A stretch of 64,000 nt of DNA, taken from Idiomarina xiamenensis 10-D-4. GTDB taxonomy: Bacteria; Pseudomonadota; Gammaproteobacteria; Enterobacterales; Alteromonadaceae. Within the stretch, counting starts at the first letter, position 1, and each line of letters begins with the position of its first letter. Shown here one piece after another: positions 27,751-37,447 of this stretch. The stretch is taken from assembly GCF_000299895.1 (NCBI RefSeq), contig NZ_AMRG01000013.1, positions 1 to 64,000 on the forward strand, read 5' to 3'. Below the pieces are notes generated by a model. It was not told the origin of the DNA. It ran no database searches and saw only the letters and a list, made by a program, of their open reading frames with translations. Position numbers and translations under genes: made by a program.

Positions 27751-28563
27751 ATGCCAGAATTACCCGAAGTTGAAGTCAGTCGCATGGGCATTAGCCCGCA
27801 CGTTGAGGGACAGCAAATTATCGCCGTCAAGGTACATGACAGTCGCTTGCGCTGGCCGGTGCCCGAACGCGTGCAGGCGGTTGTTGGAGAGCGCCTGCAA
27901 CGCGTACAACGACGCGCGAAATACCTGCTGTTAGAGACCGATGCTGGCACTTTGATCTTGCATTTAGGGATGTCCGGCGCGCTACGGGTAGTGCCGTCAT
28001 CGACACCGTTAAAAAAGCATGACCATGTCGAATTAGTATTTGCCAATGGACAAAGCTTACGCTTAAACGACCCGCGTCGCTTCGGCGCCTTGCTCTATGT
28101 CGACGATGATGCAGAACAGCATGTTTTATTAAAAAACTTGGGGCCAGAACCGTTGACCGAAGCTTTTAACACCGATTATTTGTTTCAGCGTTCGCGAGGC
28201 CGACAACAGGCCATAAAGACCTTCATCATGGATAATCATGTGGTGGTTGGGGTGGGTAATATTTACGCCAACGAATCGCTGTTTAAAGCCGGTATTCACC
28301 CTAAACGTGCCGCTGGTAAGGTGAGTCGTCAGCGTTATCAGCGTTTAGTGCCGTTGATTAAAGAAACCTTGGCGCAAGCTATTCAGCAGGGTGGCACCTC
28401 GTTGCGAGATTTCACTCAAGTTGATGGTCAGCCAGGTTATTTTGCGCAGCAGTTAGCGGTTTATGGGCGTGGCGGCAAGTTGTGTATGCGTTGTAAAACA
28501 CGGCTCAAGGAAATCCGTCTTGGTCAGCGCAGCACGGTGTATTGTCCGCAATGCCAGCGCTAA
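27751..28563 (+). CDS. mutM: formamidopyrimidine-DNA glycosylase
   Basis: A 270-residue DNA-repair glycosylase/AP lyase that removes 8-oxoguanine and formamidopyrimidines. Translation must begin at 27751, because the N-terminal proline exposed after Met removal ([13 protein letters not shown]) is the catalytic nucleophile; the frame is open five codons further up. A TAGGA signal precedes it. The zinc finger is C-terminal, with CMRC and CPQC. In E. coli mutM is also next to rpmBG. Confidence 0.97.
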   Translation: MPELPEVEVSRMGISPHVEGQQIIAVKVHDSRLRWPVPERVQAVVGERLQRVQRRAKYLLLETDAGTLILHLGMSGALRVVPSSTPLKKHDHVELVFANGQSLRLNDPRRFGALLYVDDDAEQHVLLKNLGPEPLTEAFNTDYLFQRSRGRQQAIKTFIMDNHVVVGVGNIYANESLFKAGIHPKRAAGKVSRQRYQRLVPLIKETLAQAIQQGGTSLRDFTQVDGQPGYFAQQLAVYGRGGKLCMRCKTRLKEIRLGQRSTVYCPQCQR

Positions 28564-28588
28564 GCTGTGGCTTAACGCCAGCACATCA

Positions 28589-30925
28589 TTACTGGGCATC
28601 ACCGTTGCCTGGTACTAAACGCAATTGATGCTGGCTATCACCGCCGAGTAATGGTGTCGCACGTCCTTCGAGCCAGTCCTGATGGTGACTGCGATAATAG
28701 GGCGAGAGCGGGTGTCCTGATTGTCCGGTAGGCATACTCAGGATGCCGTTTTGTTCGTGTCCGGGAGCAACCACCAAACGCTCTGATGCGCCAAAGTCGC
28801 TACCCTGCACAAATGGCATAAAAGTGTCACCCGGTAACGCTTGCTGCGGCATATTTAGCCAGCGCGACAACGGCCCTAATGCAGCACTTAAAGGGTGCGC
28901 AAAATGGGCCTGATTAACGTGCCCCCAACGGTAGTCGGCCAGCGTCTCGGTATCCACCTGAGCCAATGTTGCAGTAATCGTACGTTGTTGAAATTGATGC
29001 CAGTCGGCAACGCCGTTGGGTAACCAACTGCGTGGCTGTTGCTGTAAAATTTGCCAGGCAGGTACTTCTAATATACTACGTACAGCGCGGATAATGTTGT
29101 CATCAAAATCGGCAAATAATAACTTCAGCGTTTGTTGGCGAAACAATTTCACTAACGCGTATCCCTGACTATCGACACTGGCTTCGGCTTGCCAATTATT
29201 AACCAGTTGCAACAGTTGCTGCTGTTGCTCGCTGAGGCTTTCTTGCTGTTCAAGTAAGCTGACCAAATAAGCTTGCCAGCGTTGTAAAAAACGCGCCTCG
29301 GCGTTGCGTTGAATGGCCAGCATATCGGTCTCGGTAAACTGTTCCTGCTGCGCTAGTAAGTCACGGATCTGCTGGGCTCTGGCGCCCAAAGCGTGACCAC
29401 CGTTACCAATTTTGCTAAATGCCTCACCAGCAACGACACGACTGTTGGCTGTCCACAGCCTGCCTGAGCGAGGTTGAATAATACGAGGGTGCTCGGTTTC
29501 GCCATAGTAACCCTGCCAGCTTTGACTACCATCAGACCAGTCGCTGACTAAACGCCCGCTAAAGCCTTGACGGCGAGGAATGGCTCCCATAATGGTCCAA
29601 CCGATATCGCCGTTGCTGTCGCTAACCACTAGGTTTTGTGCGGGCATACCGGCACCAGCAGCCACTTGCAGTGCGTCGTTAACGGTGGCTGCTTGAGTCA
29701 AATCAAAAATGCGGGTGTTGATACCGGCCAAGTCATGCGCTACCCAACGGTAGGCATACAGCTTATTGGGGGTGGCGGTTTTTTCTGCAGGCAGGATTGG
29801 CCCCCATTGCGTTTCGCGAATGGTGATGGTCTCGGCGTCAGCATTGGCAACTTCAATGGCCTCCTGCCGCGTCAGAATAGGCTTCCATCCGCTAGGTGTT
29901 AAGTATTCGCTGTTATCGTGGCGCGTTTTTAAGGCAATGACATCACTCCAATCGCCGTAGCTATTGGTAAAGCCCCAAGCAATGTGGCCATTACTACCGA
30001 CAATAATGCCCGGTGTACCCGGCAGCGATACGCCAGCTAACCGCAACGCTGGGGAGCGCGTTTCGATAATGGTATGAAACCAGGTGTTCGGTACCCGAAT
30101 ACCAAGGTGCATATCATTTGCCAGCATGCCGGCTCGGTAGGGTGTCAGCGCGCCAGCGACTGCCCAATTGTTACTGCCGGGAAATTGCACTGGTGCAAAT
30201 GCTGCTGCGCCAGCGCCGCCGCCCGCTTGGCGCGGTAATTCGGGTATCGCTGCGGTATCGCCGCGTTGCGCCAGCTGTGAGCCGTCAATAGCTGCATCCC
30301 AGCGGCTGCCTAACGGCGTTAAAAAGTCGGCCACAGCCGTTGGGTATTGTTGATATAACTGGGTTAGGCCGCGCTCGTAGGCACCGTCGCTTTGCTGTAG
30401 TTGCAGGTACATACTGTAAATAACCAGCAACGAATCACTGGTTTGCCACGGCTGTGGTGTCTGACCCAACAAGAAGTACTCAAACGGACGCTTAGCCAGC
30501 GCGTTCAAGCCTTGATTAACGCCTTCGGCGTAAGCTTGCAGTATGGCTTGATGATTGACCGGTAAATGTTGAAAAGCTTGTTCTGCGCGTGCGCGAAAAC
30601 GGTGGATGCGGACGTTTCGGTCGTGTGTCAGAGTGCTGCTACCTAACAGCGCGGATAGTTCTCCTGCCGCGGCTCGGCGCAGTAAATCCATTTGAAAATA
30701 GCGCTCTTGTGCGTGTACAACACCTAAGGCATGAGCGGCATCCAAACGGGAGGCGGCGCGAATCGTGACGATACCCTGGGCATCGCGATCGACGCTAACC
30801 GACTGCGATAAACCGGTAACCGTTAACTGCCCGTCTAACTGCGCCAACGAGCCGTGTAAGAGCCAGTAAACCACCGCCGCAGACAACACCAGCAACGCCA
30901 ATACAACCTTGAGTAATGTTTTCAT
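28589..30925 (-). CDS. penicillin acylase family (S45 Ntn-hydrolase) protein
   Basis: A 778-residue precursor. It has an N-terminal hydrophobic signal (about 3-25), an alpha-chain region with AAHALGVVHAQERYFQMDLLRR, and the autocatalytic cleavage site at PGSNNW, where Ser251 becomes the N-terminal nucleophile of the beta chain. GNIHLGIR-like and IGWTIMGAIPRR blocks follow. S45 enzymes hydrolyse amide bonds of penicillins, acyl-homoserine lactones or peptides; the natural substrate here is unknown. The start is the ATG at 30925. Confidence 0.9.
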   Translation of the reverse strand: MKTLLKVVLALLVLSAAVVYWLLHGSLAQLDGQLTVTGLSQSVSVDRDAQGIVTIRAASRLDAAHALGVVHAQERYFQMDLLRRAAAGELSALLGSSTLTHDRNVRIHRFRARAEQAFQHLPVNHQAILQAYAEGVNQGLNALAKRPFEYFLLGQTPQPWQTSDSLLVIYSMYLQLQQSDGAYERGLTQLYQQYPTAVADFLTPLGSRWDAAIDGSQLAQRGDTAAIPELPRQAGGGAGAAAFAPVQFPGSNNWAVAGALTPYRAGMLANDMHLGIRVPNTWFHTIIETRSPALRLAGVSLPGTPGIIVGSNGHIAWGFTNSYGDWSDVIALKTRHDNSEYLTPSGWKPILTRQEAIEVANADAETITIRETQWGPILPAEKTATPNKLYAYRWVAHDLAGINTRIFDLTQAATVNDALQVAAGAGMPAQNLVVSDSNGDIGWTIMGAIPRRQGFSGRLVSDWSDGSQSWQGYYGETEHPRIIQPRSGRLWTANSRVVAGEAFSKIGNGGHALGARAQQIRDLLAQQEQFTETDMLAIQRNAEARFLQRWQAYLVSLLEQQESLSEQQQQLLQLVNNWQAEASVDSQGYALVKLFRQQTLKLLFADFDDNIIRAVRSILEVPAWQILQQQPRSWLPNGVADWHQFQQRTITATLAQVDTETLADYRWGHVNQAHFAHPLSAALGPLSRWLNMPQQALPGDTFMPFVQGSDFGASERLVVAPGHEQNGILSMPTGQSGHPLSPYYRSHHQDWLEGRATPLLGGDSQHQLRLVPGNGDAQ

Positions 30926-30995
30926 AAACACCTGCTATCGTTAAGTTGTCCGACGCCGAAGTCATCGGTCTTGTTGCTATTGCCGCTGCGCGACT

Positions 30996-31763
30996 TTACG
31001 TGTGATAAAATTGCTGTAAGCGTTGTAAGAACGCTTCTGTAGCACTGACAAAAGGCGCATGTGCACAGCCTTGCGCAATCCATTGCTGGCTCATTGGTGC
31101 GTAGTCAGCAACGGCATCGGCTACCGCTACAGGCACTAAACTATCCAGTTTACCGTACATGCGTAAAAACGGCTGCTGAATTTGCGCCAGTTGCTCACGT
31201 AAATCGACTTGCGCGAGCAGCGCTAAACCACCTTTAAGCGCTTCAATATTGGGTTCGGGCTTGCTCAACACCCAGCTTTTCATCTGCTTGACCTGTGCTC
31301 GTGCAGTGGGGCTACCCATGGCTTGAATCGCCAAAAAGCGTTCGATAGTTTTGCGGTATTGGCCATTCAATTGTTCGGCAAAATTGGCCAGTATCTGGCT
31401 ATCCATACCCGGCCACTCAGCGCTTGCCTGAAACTTTGGTGACGAGGCAACGGTAACCAACGATTGTACCCGTTGCGGAGCCACTAACGCCATCCGAGTA
31501 GCCATTAACCCTCCCAGTGACCAACCCAATACATGAAAGCGGTCAGGGAGGTGGGCCAGGAGTATATCGACACAGTTATCTAGGCTCACCGGTAAGCCTT
31601 GCGGCCAAGCCGACTCACCGTAGCCGGGTAGGTCGATAAGGTGCAAGCGATGCTGCTGCGCTAACTGTTGTTGTACCGGCTGCCAAACATGACTATTTAA
31701 CCCCCAGCCATGGAGTACGACTAAATCCGAGCCTGTACCTAGGCTTTGCGACCAGATTGACAC
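30996..31763 (-). CDS. bioH: pimeloyl-ACP methyl ester esterase
   Basis: A 255-residue alpha/beta hydrolase releasing pimeloyl-ACP from its methyl ester in biotin synthesis. The N-terminus has LVVLHGWGLNSHVW, the nucleophile is the Ser of GWSLGG, and the catalytic His is in CAHAPFVS. LVTVASSPKF and FLAIQAMG also match E. coli BioH as recalled. The start is a GTG at 31763; divergent comF begins only 36 bp away, and both must share a very short promoter region. Confidence 0.93.
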   Translation of the reverse strand: MSIWSQSLGTGSDLVVLHGWGLNSHVWQPVQQQLAQQHRLHLIDLPGYGESAWPQGLPVSLDNCVDILLAHLPDRFHVLGWSLGGLMATRMALVAPQRVQSLVTVASSPKFQASAEWPGMDSQILANFAEQLNGQYRKTIERFLAIQAMGSPTARAQVKQMKSWVLSKPEPNIEALKGGLALLAQVDLREQLAQIQQPFLRMYGKLDSLVPVAVADAVADYAPMSQQWIAQGCAHAPFVSATEAFLQRLQQFYHT

Positions 31764-31799
31764 TACACTTTACTCTTTAAATGAACCGTAGGATCACCG

Positions 31800-32492
31800 A
31801 TGTTAACGCGGCTACAAACGTTTGCCAATTTTCACGGTATTGGTCAGTGCGTTGCCTGCCTTTGCCGTAATGATTTACCTTTAGCCTGGTGCCGTGCTTG
31901 CTTAGCGGCGTTGCCACTGTTGCCACCGTGCAATGTGCTAAGTTGGCAACCGTCGTCACGTCTGGCACGTAGCTGTCGCTATGTGTTTTCTGCGGCTTAC
32001 TATCAAGCCACCATGGCACGCTTAATCAAGGCTTACAAAGATAAGCAGCAGTTGGGGTTAACCGATTCTTTAGCGTGGTTATTAACACAGCACCTGCAGC
32101 GCTGTTACGCCCGTTACCAACAACCCTTACCACAATGTATCGTAGCGATGCCAATGACGTCGACGAATTGGCGTAAGCGCGGTTTCCATCAGACTGGGTT
32201 ATTGAGTCAGGCGCTGGCGCAGCACTTGCGCTTACCGCATTACCGAGGGGCGTTGAAACGTTCATACCATCGCCAGCAACGCCAGGCGACGGCACAACAA
32301 CGCTGGCTAAATACCCGTTATGCCATTCATTCGGCGGTGCGTTGGCAGCAGCAGCGCGTGGCACTGGTTGATGACGTGATAACCACCGGAGCCAGCGCTT
32401 GTGCCGCCGCGCGGGCATTAAAAAAGCGAGGTGCCGGCAGTGTCGATGTTTGGACACTGGCCTACACCCCGCCGTTACCATTGCCGGGTTAA
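31800..32492 (+). CDS. comF: ComF/GntX-family phosphoribosyltransferase-like protein
   Basis: A 230-residue protein with an N-terminal zinc ribbon (CVACLC..., WCRAC), a middle region typical of ComF, and a C-terminal PRPP-binding loop VALVDDVITTGASA. In naturally competent bacteria ComF helps DNA uptake; in E. coli the homologue GntX is next to bioH and nfuA, the setting seen here. The role is not settled. Confidence 0.9.
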   Translation: MLTRLQTFANFHGIGQCVACLCRNDLPLAWCRACLAALPLLPPCNVLSWQPSSRLARSCRYVFSAAYYQATMARLIKAYKDKQQLGLTDSLAWLLTQHLQRCYARYQQPLPQCIVAMPMTSTNWRKRGFHQTGLLSQALAQHLRLPHYRGALKRSYHRQQRQATAQQRWLNTRYAIHSAVRWQQQRVALVDDVITTGASACAAARALKKRGAGSVDVWTLAYTPPLPLPG

Positions 32493-32495
32493 CAA

Positions 32496-32516
32496 CGCTA
32501 ACGCTGTGCGTTAGCG
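32496..32516. terminator. possible terminator hairpin between comF and the M14 peptidase gene
   Basis: CGCTAACG and CGTTAGCG form an eight-base stem with a five-base loop, between convergent genes. It lacks a long T-run, so its effect may be weak. Confidence 0.45.
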
Positions 32517-32524
32517 ATTACCAT

Positions 32525-35158
32525 CTAATGCGCTTCGTCGGCTTCATCGGCGGCAGCTTCGTCAGCACTGCTGCTGGCATAAGCTTCGATAGCTGGCGCC
32601 AAGTAAATAGCATTGCTAAGCAGTTTAGCGGTACCCCAGAAATAGGCTCGGAAGTTGATGTCATCGGCGAATGCGATGACTCGTCCTTGGCCTTGGCGAT
32701 GCGCTACGATGGCCGTTTTACCGGCGATAATATCGCGATTTTGTTTTGCCGCGTAGCCGCTTAGCAACGGTTGCTCGGTGTAACGGGCAACATCAATAAA
32801 CGGCGCGGCTGAGGTGGTCATCGCGGTTAGCGAGTTTTTAAACACCGGCAAGTTATGCGTCGGGAAGCCAAAGGTCAGGGGGTGGCTGTTATCCAAATCT
32901 AACTCGAATATCGCCCCAGCTACACGTCGTTGAGCGTAATAGCTGTCGCGATCGGCATAACTCATGTTGCTGGTATCAAAAGCGTCGCGGAAAACTTGGT
33001 TGTCGACAAAGTCCGCCTGCAGAATTTGTTGTTTTGCCAACCATTCGGCACCGCCTTGCTGCGCAATGACAACACCACCGTCTTTGACCCAAGCGGCCAA
33101 ACGTTTAGCGTCGCCTTCGCTCAGCGTGTAGTAGCTGCCATCGACTAATAGTATATGGCTATAGCGATTTAAATCGACGCGGCTAAAGCGGTCGGTGTCG
33201 ACCATCGACAGTGGAATACCAACGTGGCGATCTAAGTAGTACCAGGCTTCACCCGCCTCGTATTGATTGACGCCGCTACCAACCAGCATCATCACCGCTG
33301 GCTCATTAACTGGGCGCACATCGCGACTACCCATATCGGCGCCAGCATTGGCCAAGCCGCTATCGATGGAGATTAATTCGATACGGTGTTGTTTGGCTAG
33401 CGCTGCCAGTTGCTGTTGTACAGCCTGCCAATCTTGTTGCTGATAAGCGTGCGTAACCAACACTGCACCGGGCGCTAATTGCCGATCACCGTTGGCGGTT
33501 TTCAAGGTCATGGGCACGGCCGTTTGACGCGCGTGAATACCGGCTTCTAAGATATCTTGTAATAACGCTGGCGCTGCGTAGTCTTGCCAGTTAAAGGCGT
33601 ACGCATAAGCGTCCGGTACCAGTTCGCTGGTCGCTCGCTGCGGCGCCGCCCAAGCTTGTTTGTCCATGCTGGGGCTATCGTCATAGCGGCTGTATTGAAC
33701 GTTAAATGCCATCGGTAAGGTCCAGCCCGAGACATCATAGAAGGTGTTGTCTGGAAATGATGTATCACTGTTAAAGATGGCACGGATCAGCGTATATTGG
33801 CGCTGCTGTAGCGGCACATAATAGCTCTCACCGGCACGATAAGTACGGTCATCAATTTCTACATTGTCCGTTAGGCGGTACGCGTTGATATGGTGCTGGC
33901 GTAAAATATCCAACATACCTTCTAACCGCGTGGCGTCTTCGCTGCCAAACAAATAACCGGCAAAGTCAGCGTCGTCAGCCAGCTCTTCAACGTCCTTAAA
34001 TACGCGCTGCTGAAAATCTAGAAAACGCTGCTTATTAGCGTGTGCACCGTAAACCGTGGTCAACGAAGTAATGAACTGGTTGCGAATGGTAAACGGAAAG
34101 CTCAGTTCGCCATTAATCGATTCCTGTAAGTGACCGCGACTTGAGCCTTGTTCAAATAAGATGCCAACCGCACCCTGAATGTCGGGGTAAGTCGAACCTT
34201 TACCAACATAAAAATCATCAAACGCTTGCTTAGTAAAGTACAGATTACCGAGCTTATCTAACGCGGCGGCATGTTTTTCGGCCAACAATTGCGTTAAACG
34301 CTGGTTTTCTTCTGGCGTCAACGGGTTGGTACGTGACGGAATCCCCGGTTGAAAGAAAAAAGTGCTGTCGGTACCCATTTCGTGGAAATCGGTCAGAATG
34401 TTCGGCATCCACTTTTGGAAGTTAGCGATACGCGCCCGCGACTCAGGATGCTGTAACAACAACCAATCACGGTTTAAGTCAAACCAGTAATGGTTCACGC
34501 GCCCGCGCGGAAAACCTTGTACGTGTTCGCGGCTTTGCGGGTCGCTGACTAGGTTCTGACTGCGATGTTGATTGGCCCAACTGGCAAAGCGAGCCAAACC
34601 ATCAGGGTTTAGGCTGGGATCCAGCAGAATGACCGAGTCCTGCAACACCTGTTCGATAGCGTCGCCCTCGGCGGCGGCTAAGTAATAGGCAAATAACAGC
34701 GCAGCGTTGCTACCGCTAGATTCGTCGCCATGGATACTGTAGCCCATGTAATACACTAATGGCGCTTTGTTGGTGTCTGCATTTTTTGTCGCATCGCTCA
34801 CCGCCAAATGACGCTGGCGAACGTCATCGATATTAGCGTGATTGTTAGCTGAGGTTACTGTCAGCAACAATAGCGGCCGTTGCTCATGGGTGCGGCCGGT
34901 CACTTCGAGCGTAATGCGATCGGATTGCTCGGCGAGAATTTCCATATAACGCACTAACTGGTCATGGCGCACGTGCCATTCACCAACTTGATAGCCTAGC
35001 ACCTGTTCGGGTGTGCTAATGTCTGGGTTATAGCTGACATCTTGCGGCAAGTAATAGGATAAATCCGCAGCTAATGCGCTTGAACTGAAGCTGAGTACTG
35101 CCAGGCTGAAGCAGAGCTTTCGCCAGCAACGCTGGGTTAAAGCAGTGATGGAAGACAT
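32525..35158 (-). CDS. secreted M14-family zinc carboxypeptidase
   Basis: An 877-residue exported peptidase with a signal peptide ending near SSALA (about residue 30). The zinc site is HGDE in YSIHGDESSG (about 154-157) and His in LTDFHEMG; the substrate arginine-asparagine region NRDW also fits. After the catalytic domain there is a long C-terminal region ending in GGVVIAQQGG-like and FADDINFRAYF motifs, and an acidic tail of Ala, Glu and Asp. It probably degrades peptides outside the cell or in the periplasm. It is divergent from nfuA. Confidence 0.9.
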   Translation of the reverse strand: MSSITALTQRCWRKLCFSLAVLSFSSSALAADLSYYLPQDVSYNPDISTPEQVLGYQVGEWHVRHDQLVRYMEILAEQSDRITLEVTGRTHEQRPLLLLTVTSANNHANIDDVRQRHLAVSDATKNADTNKAPLVYYMGYSIHGDESSGSNAALLFAYYLAAAEGDAIEQVLQDSVILLDPSLNPDGLARFASWANQHRSQNLVSDPQSREHVQGFPRGRVNHYWFDLNRDWLLLQHPESRARIANFQKWMPNILTDFHEMGTDSTFFFQPGIPSRTNPLTPEENQRLTQLLAEKHAAALDKLGNLYFTKQAFDDFYVGKGSTYPDIQGAVGILFEQGSSRGHLQESINGELSFPFTIRNQFITSLTTVYGAHANKQRFLDFQQRVFKDVEELADDADFAGYLFGSEDATRLEGMLDILRQHHINAYRLTDNVEIDDRTYRAGESYYVPLQQRQYTLIRAIFNSDTSFPDNTFYDVSGWTLPMAFNVQYSRYDDSPSMDKQAWAAPQRATSELVPDAYAYAFNWQDYAAPALLQDILEAGIHARQTAVPMTLKTANGDRQLAPGAVLVTHAYQQQDWQAVQQQLAALAKQHRIELISIDSGLANAGADMGSRDVRPVNEPAVMMLVGSGVNQYEAGEAWYYLDRHVGIPLSMVDTDRFSRVDLNRYSHILLVDGSYYTLSEGDAKRLAAWVKDGGVVIAQQGGAEWLAKQQILQADFVDNQVFRDAFDTSNMSYADRDSYYAQRRVAGAIFELDLDNSHPLTFGFPTHNLPVFKNSLTAMTTSAAPFIDVARYTEQPLLSGYAAKQNRDIIAGKTAIVAHRQGQGRVIAFADDINFRAYFWGTAKLLSNAIYLAPAIEAYASSSADEAAADEADEAH

Positions 35159-35259
35159 AGGTGTTTGTTCCCCTTATTAGTGTTATGCCACCAGACTAGC
35201 AACCACATCGACCAGCGCCAAGCGTGTTACTATGCAACGACAGGAATTTGCGATAAGAT

Positions 35260-35284
35260 ATACCCTAGTAATTTACTCAGGTAT
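35260..35284. promoter_or_regulatory. IscR type 1-like binding site before nfuA
   Basis: A 25-base palindrome-like site beginning ATACCC and ending AGGTAT matches the IscR type 1 consensus at 22 of 25 positions by my reading. It lies 43 bp before the nfuA start and next to a TTGCGA -35-like element at 35248, so [2Fe-2S]-IscR could repress here. Confidence 0.6.
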
Positions 35285-35326
35285 ACACGATGAGCGTGTA
35301 TGGCAGTTATACCGAGGTGAGCGATT

Positions 35327-35905
35327 ATGATTCGTATTAGTGAAAGTGCACAACAGCATTTCTGTAAGTTATTGGCCGACCAACCGGAAAATACCGGCAT
35401 TCGGGTTTTTGTGGTCAATCCTGGCACGGCCAACGCCGAGTGTGGTGTTTCTTATTGTCCACCGGACTCGGTTGAAGCTGACGACGAGCGTTTTCCTTAT
35501 AACGGTTTTGATGTCGTGGTTGATAGTGGCAGCGCACCTTTTCTTGAAGCCGCAGAAATTGATTTTCAAGAGCAGGATCTGGGTTCGCAATTAACGCTAA
35601 AGGCGCCGAATGCGAAAGCGCGTAAGGTCGACGACGATGCGCCGTTAATTGAACGAGTTGAATATGTGATTCAAGCTGAAATCAACCCTCAGTTAGCCAA
35701 CCACGGCGGTCAGGTGATGGTTAATCAAATTACCAAAGATGGTGTTGCTGTACTGCAATTTGGCGGTGGCTGTAACGGTTGCAGCATGGTTGATGTGACC
35801 CTAAAAGAGGGTATTGAGAAAGAGCTGTTAAAGCGCTTTCCTGACGAACTCAATGGTGTACGCGACATTACTGAGCATGAACGCGGCGAGCATTCTTATT
35901 ATTAA
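35327..35905 (+). CDS. nfuA: iron-sulfur cluster carrier protein NfuA
   Basis: A 192-residue Fe-S carrier with an N-terminal degenerate A-type domain (about 1-95) and a C-terminal Nfu domain holding CNGCSM, the cysteine pair that bridges a [4Fe-4S] cluster between two subunits. It delivers clusters to client enzymes under oxidative stress or iron limitation. E. coli has bioH-gntX-nfuA in order; here an M14 peptidase gene lies between comF and nfuA. An IscR type 1-like site is present upstream. Confidence 0.97.
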   Translation: MIRISESAQQHFCKLLADQPENTGIRVFVVNPGTANAECGVSYCPPDSVEADDERFPYNGFDVVVDSGSAPFLEAAEIDFQEQDLGSQLTLKAPNAKARKVDDDAPLIERVEYVIQAEINPQLANHGGQVMVNQITKDGVAVLQFGGGCNGCSMVDVTLKEGIEKELLKRFPDELNGVRDITEHERGEHSYY

Positions 35906-35914
35906 CATCGGTTA

Positions 35915-35958
35915 GCAAAAAGCGATTCAGATCATGACAAGGTCGCTTTTTGCGTTTA
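35915..35958 (+). terminator. terminator of nfuA
   Basis: An 11-base perfect stem (GCAAAAAGCGA with TCGCTTTTTGC) with a 17-base loop follows nfuA. The T-rich arm serves as part of the tail. Confidence 0.6.
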
Positions 35959-36054
35959 ATTGTAAGTTAATTGTAAAAGATGTAACCCATTTGTGATCGT
36001 TTTTCTAACTTATTCTCGTAGCGGTTAAGGATTAACCAATGCGAGGATAAGGAA

Positions 36055-37437
36055 ATGAATCGGATAACCAAACTGGCCCTAATCGGCCTTTTTACCCTAC
36101 CACTAGCCGCTTGCGACTGGTTTGACGGAGATGATGACGACGATGTTGTTGTCGAACCGGATCAGGCGGCTGTACGAGTTCACCATGCTGTCGCCGACGC
36201 ACCCAATGTCAATGTCGCCAATAATGACGATGTGGTTGTTGAAGATGCCGCTTATCAAGGTGTTAGTGGCTACCAAGTCTTAGATGTTGGTGACTACAGC
36301 GTTAGCGTTGATGCGATTTTACCGGACAACACGAGCACTACCGTTATCGGTCCTGTTGACGTAAGCCTAGCGGCTGAAATGCGATATGACGTCTTTGCCA
36401 TTGGTAGCGTGGCTGACGAATCGTTGGAAGCCTATACGTTAAGTTACGCCTCGTCGACCATCGCTGATGACACGGCTAACGTCTACATCGTGCACGCCGC
36501 CTACGATGTGCCAACGGTGGATATTTATGTGACCGAGCCGAGTGCTGACTTATCTGCGGCTGCTGTCACCGCGACGTTAAGCTATGGCGAAGATTCTGGC
36601 CTGATCGAGGTACCCGAGGGTAATTATCAGGTACGCATCACCGCTGCCGGTGGTAGCGATGTGTTATACGATTCGGGTAGCTTAGAAATCGATGGCGGCG
36701 AGCCGACTGTGATCGCCGCAACCAATAATGTGAATGCTGGAGAAACACCTGTCTCGTTGGTGGTTTCGGACGATGATGACAGCATGGTGGTGTACGATGT
36801 TAACGCCGGTAGTGATGTCCGTGTTGTACATGCTGCCGCTGATGCGCCCAATGTCGATATTTTTGTCGATAACGCCGCCGACGCTGCGATCACCGACCTC
36901 GCTTTTGGCGAAGCCTCCGACTATTTGAATATCAGTGCTGACGATCATTTGATCGACGTCAATCAAAGCGGTGGTGCTGCGGTACTCAACGACGTTGAAG
37001 TGACCACCGAATTAGCGGCTCAGTATAGTGTGTATGCGATCGGTAGCGTTGCAAACGATGATCTAGGCTTAGCGGTGCTGACCGAGATGACGCGCCGTAT
37101 TGCCACGCAAGGTCAATTGCAGGTGGTACATGCCTCGCCAGCGGCTGGTAACGTTGATGTTTATATTACATCCGACGGTAACGTTGCGGGCCTGGAGCCA
37201 GCGTTGGCCGATATCGCTTTTGATGCCAGCGATTTATATAGTTCGGGTAACGTCGCGATTGCTGCAGGCGACTATCAAATCGTAGTCACCGAGGCGGGTA
37301 CCGAAAACGTCCTGATTGGTCCGCTAGAAGTGACCATCGAAAATGGTGGTTTGTATACTGTGGTAGCGGTGGATGCCGACGGTGGTGGTACGCCGGCAGG
37401 TGTCATTTTGTTAGACGACTTAGCACCCATTTTGTAA
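36055..37437 (+). CDS. lipoprotein with four DUF4397 repeats
   Basis: A 460-residue lipoprotein with lipobox LAAC (Cys20). Asp follows the cysteine, a residue that in E. coli keeps lipoproteins in the inner membrane. After an acidic run (FDGDDDDD) there are four repeats of about 100 residues, each starting with a V.(V/I)HA..D.P.V(N/D)(I/V).V pattern: near 41, 142, 259 and 360. This is the DUF4397 module, also seen in putative adhesins. It is strongly acidic overall. It might bind calcium or surfaces; no function is proven. Confidence 0.85.
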   Translation: MNRITKLALIGLFTLPLAACDWFDGDDDDDVVVEPDQAAVRVHHAVADAPNVNVANNDDVVVEDAAYQGVSGYQVLDVGDYSVSVDAILPDNTSTTVIGPVDVSLAAEMRYDVFAIGSVADESLEAYTLSYASSTIADDTANVYIVHAAYDVPTVDIYVTEPSADLSAAAVTATLSYGEDSGLIEVPEGNYQVRITAAGGSDVLYDSGSLEIDGGEPTVIAATNNVNAGETPVSLVVSDDDDSMVVYDVNAGSDVRVVHAAADAPNVDIFVDNAADAAITDLAFGEASDYLNISADDHLIDVNQSGGAAVLNDVEVTTELAAQYSVYAIGSVANDDLGLAVLTEMTRRIATQGQLQVVHASPAAGNVDVYITSDGNVAGLEPALADIAFDASDLYSSGNVAIAAGDYQIVVTEAGTENVLIGPLEVTIENGGLYTVVAVDADGGGTPAGVILLDDLAPIL

Positions 37438-37447
37438 GTCTTCTAGC

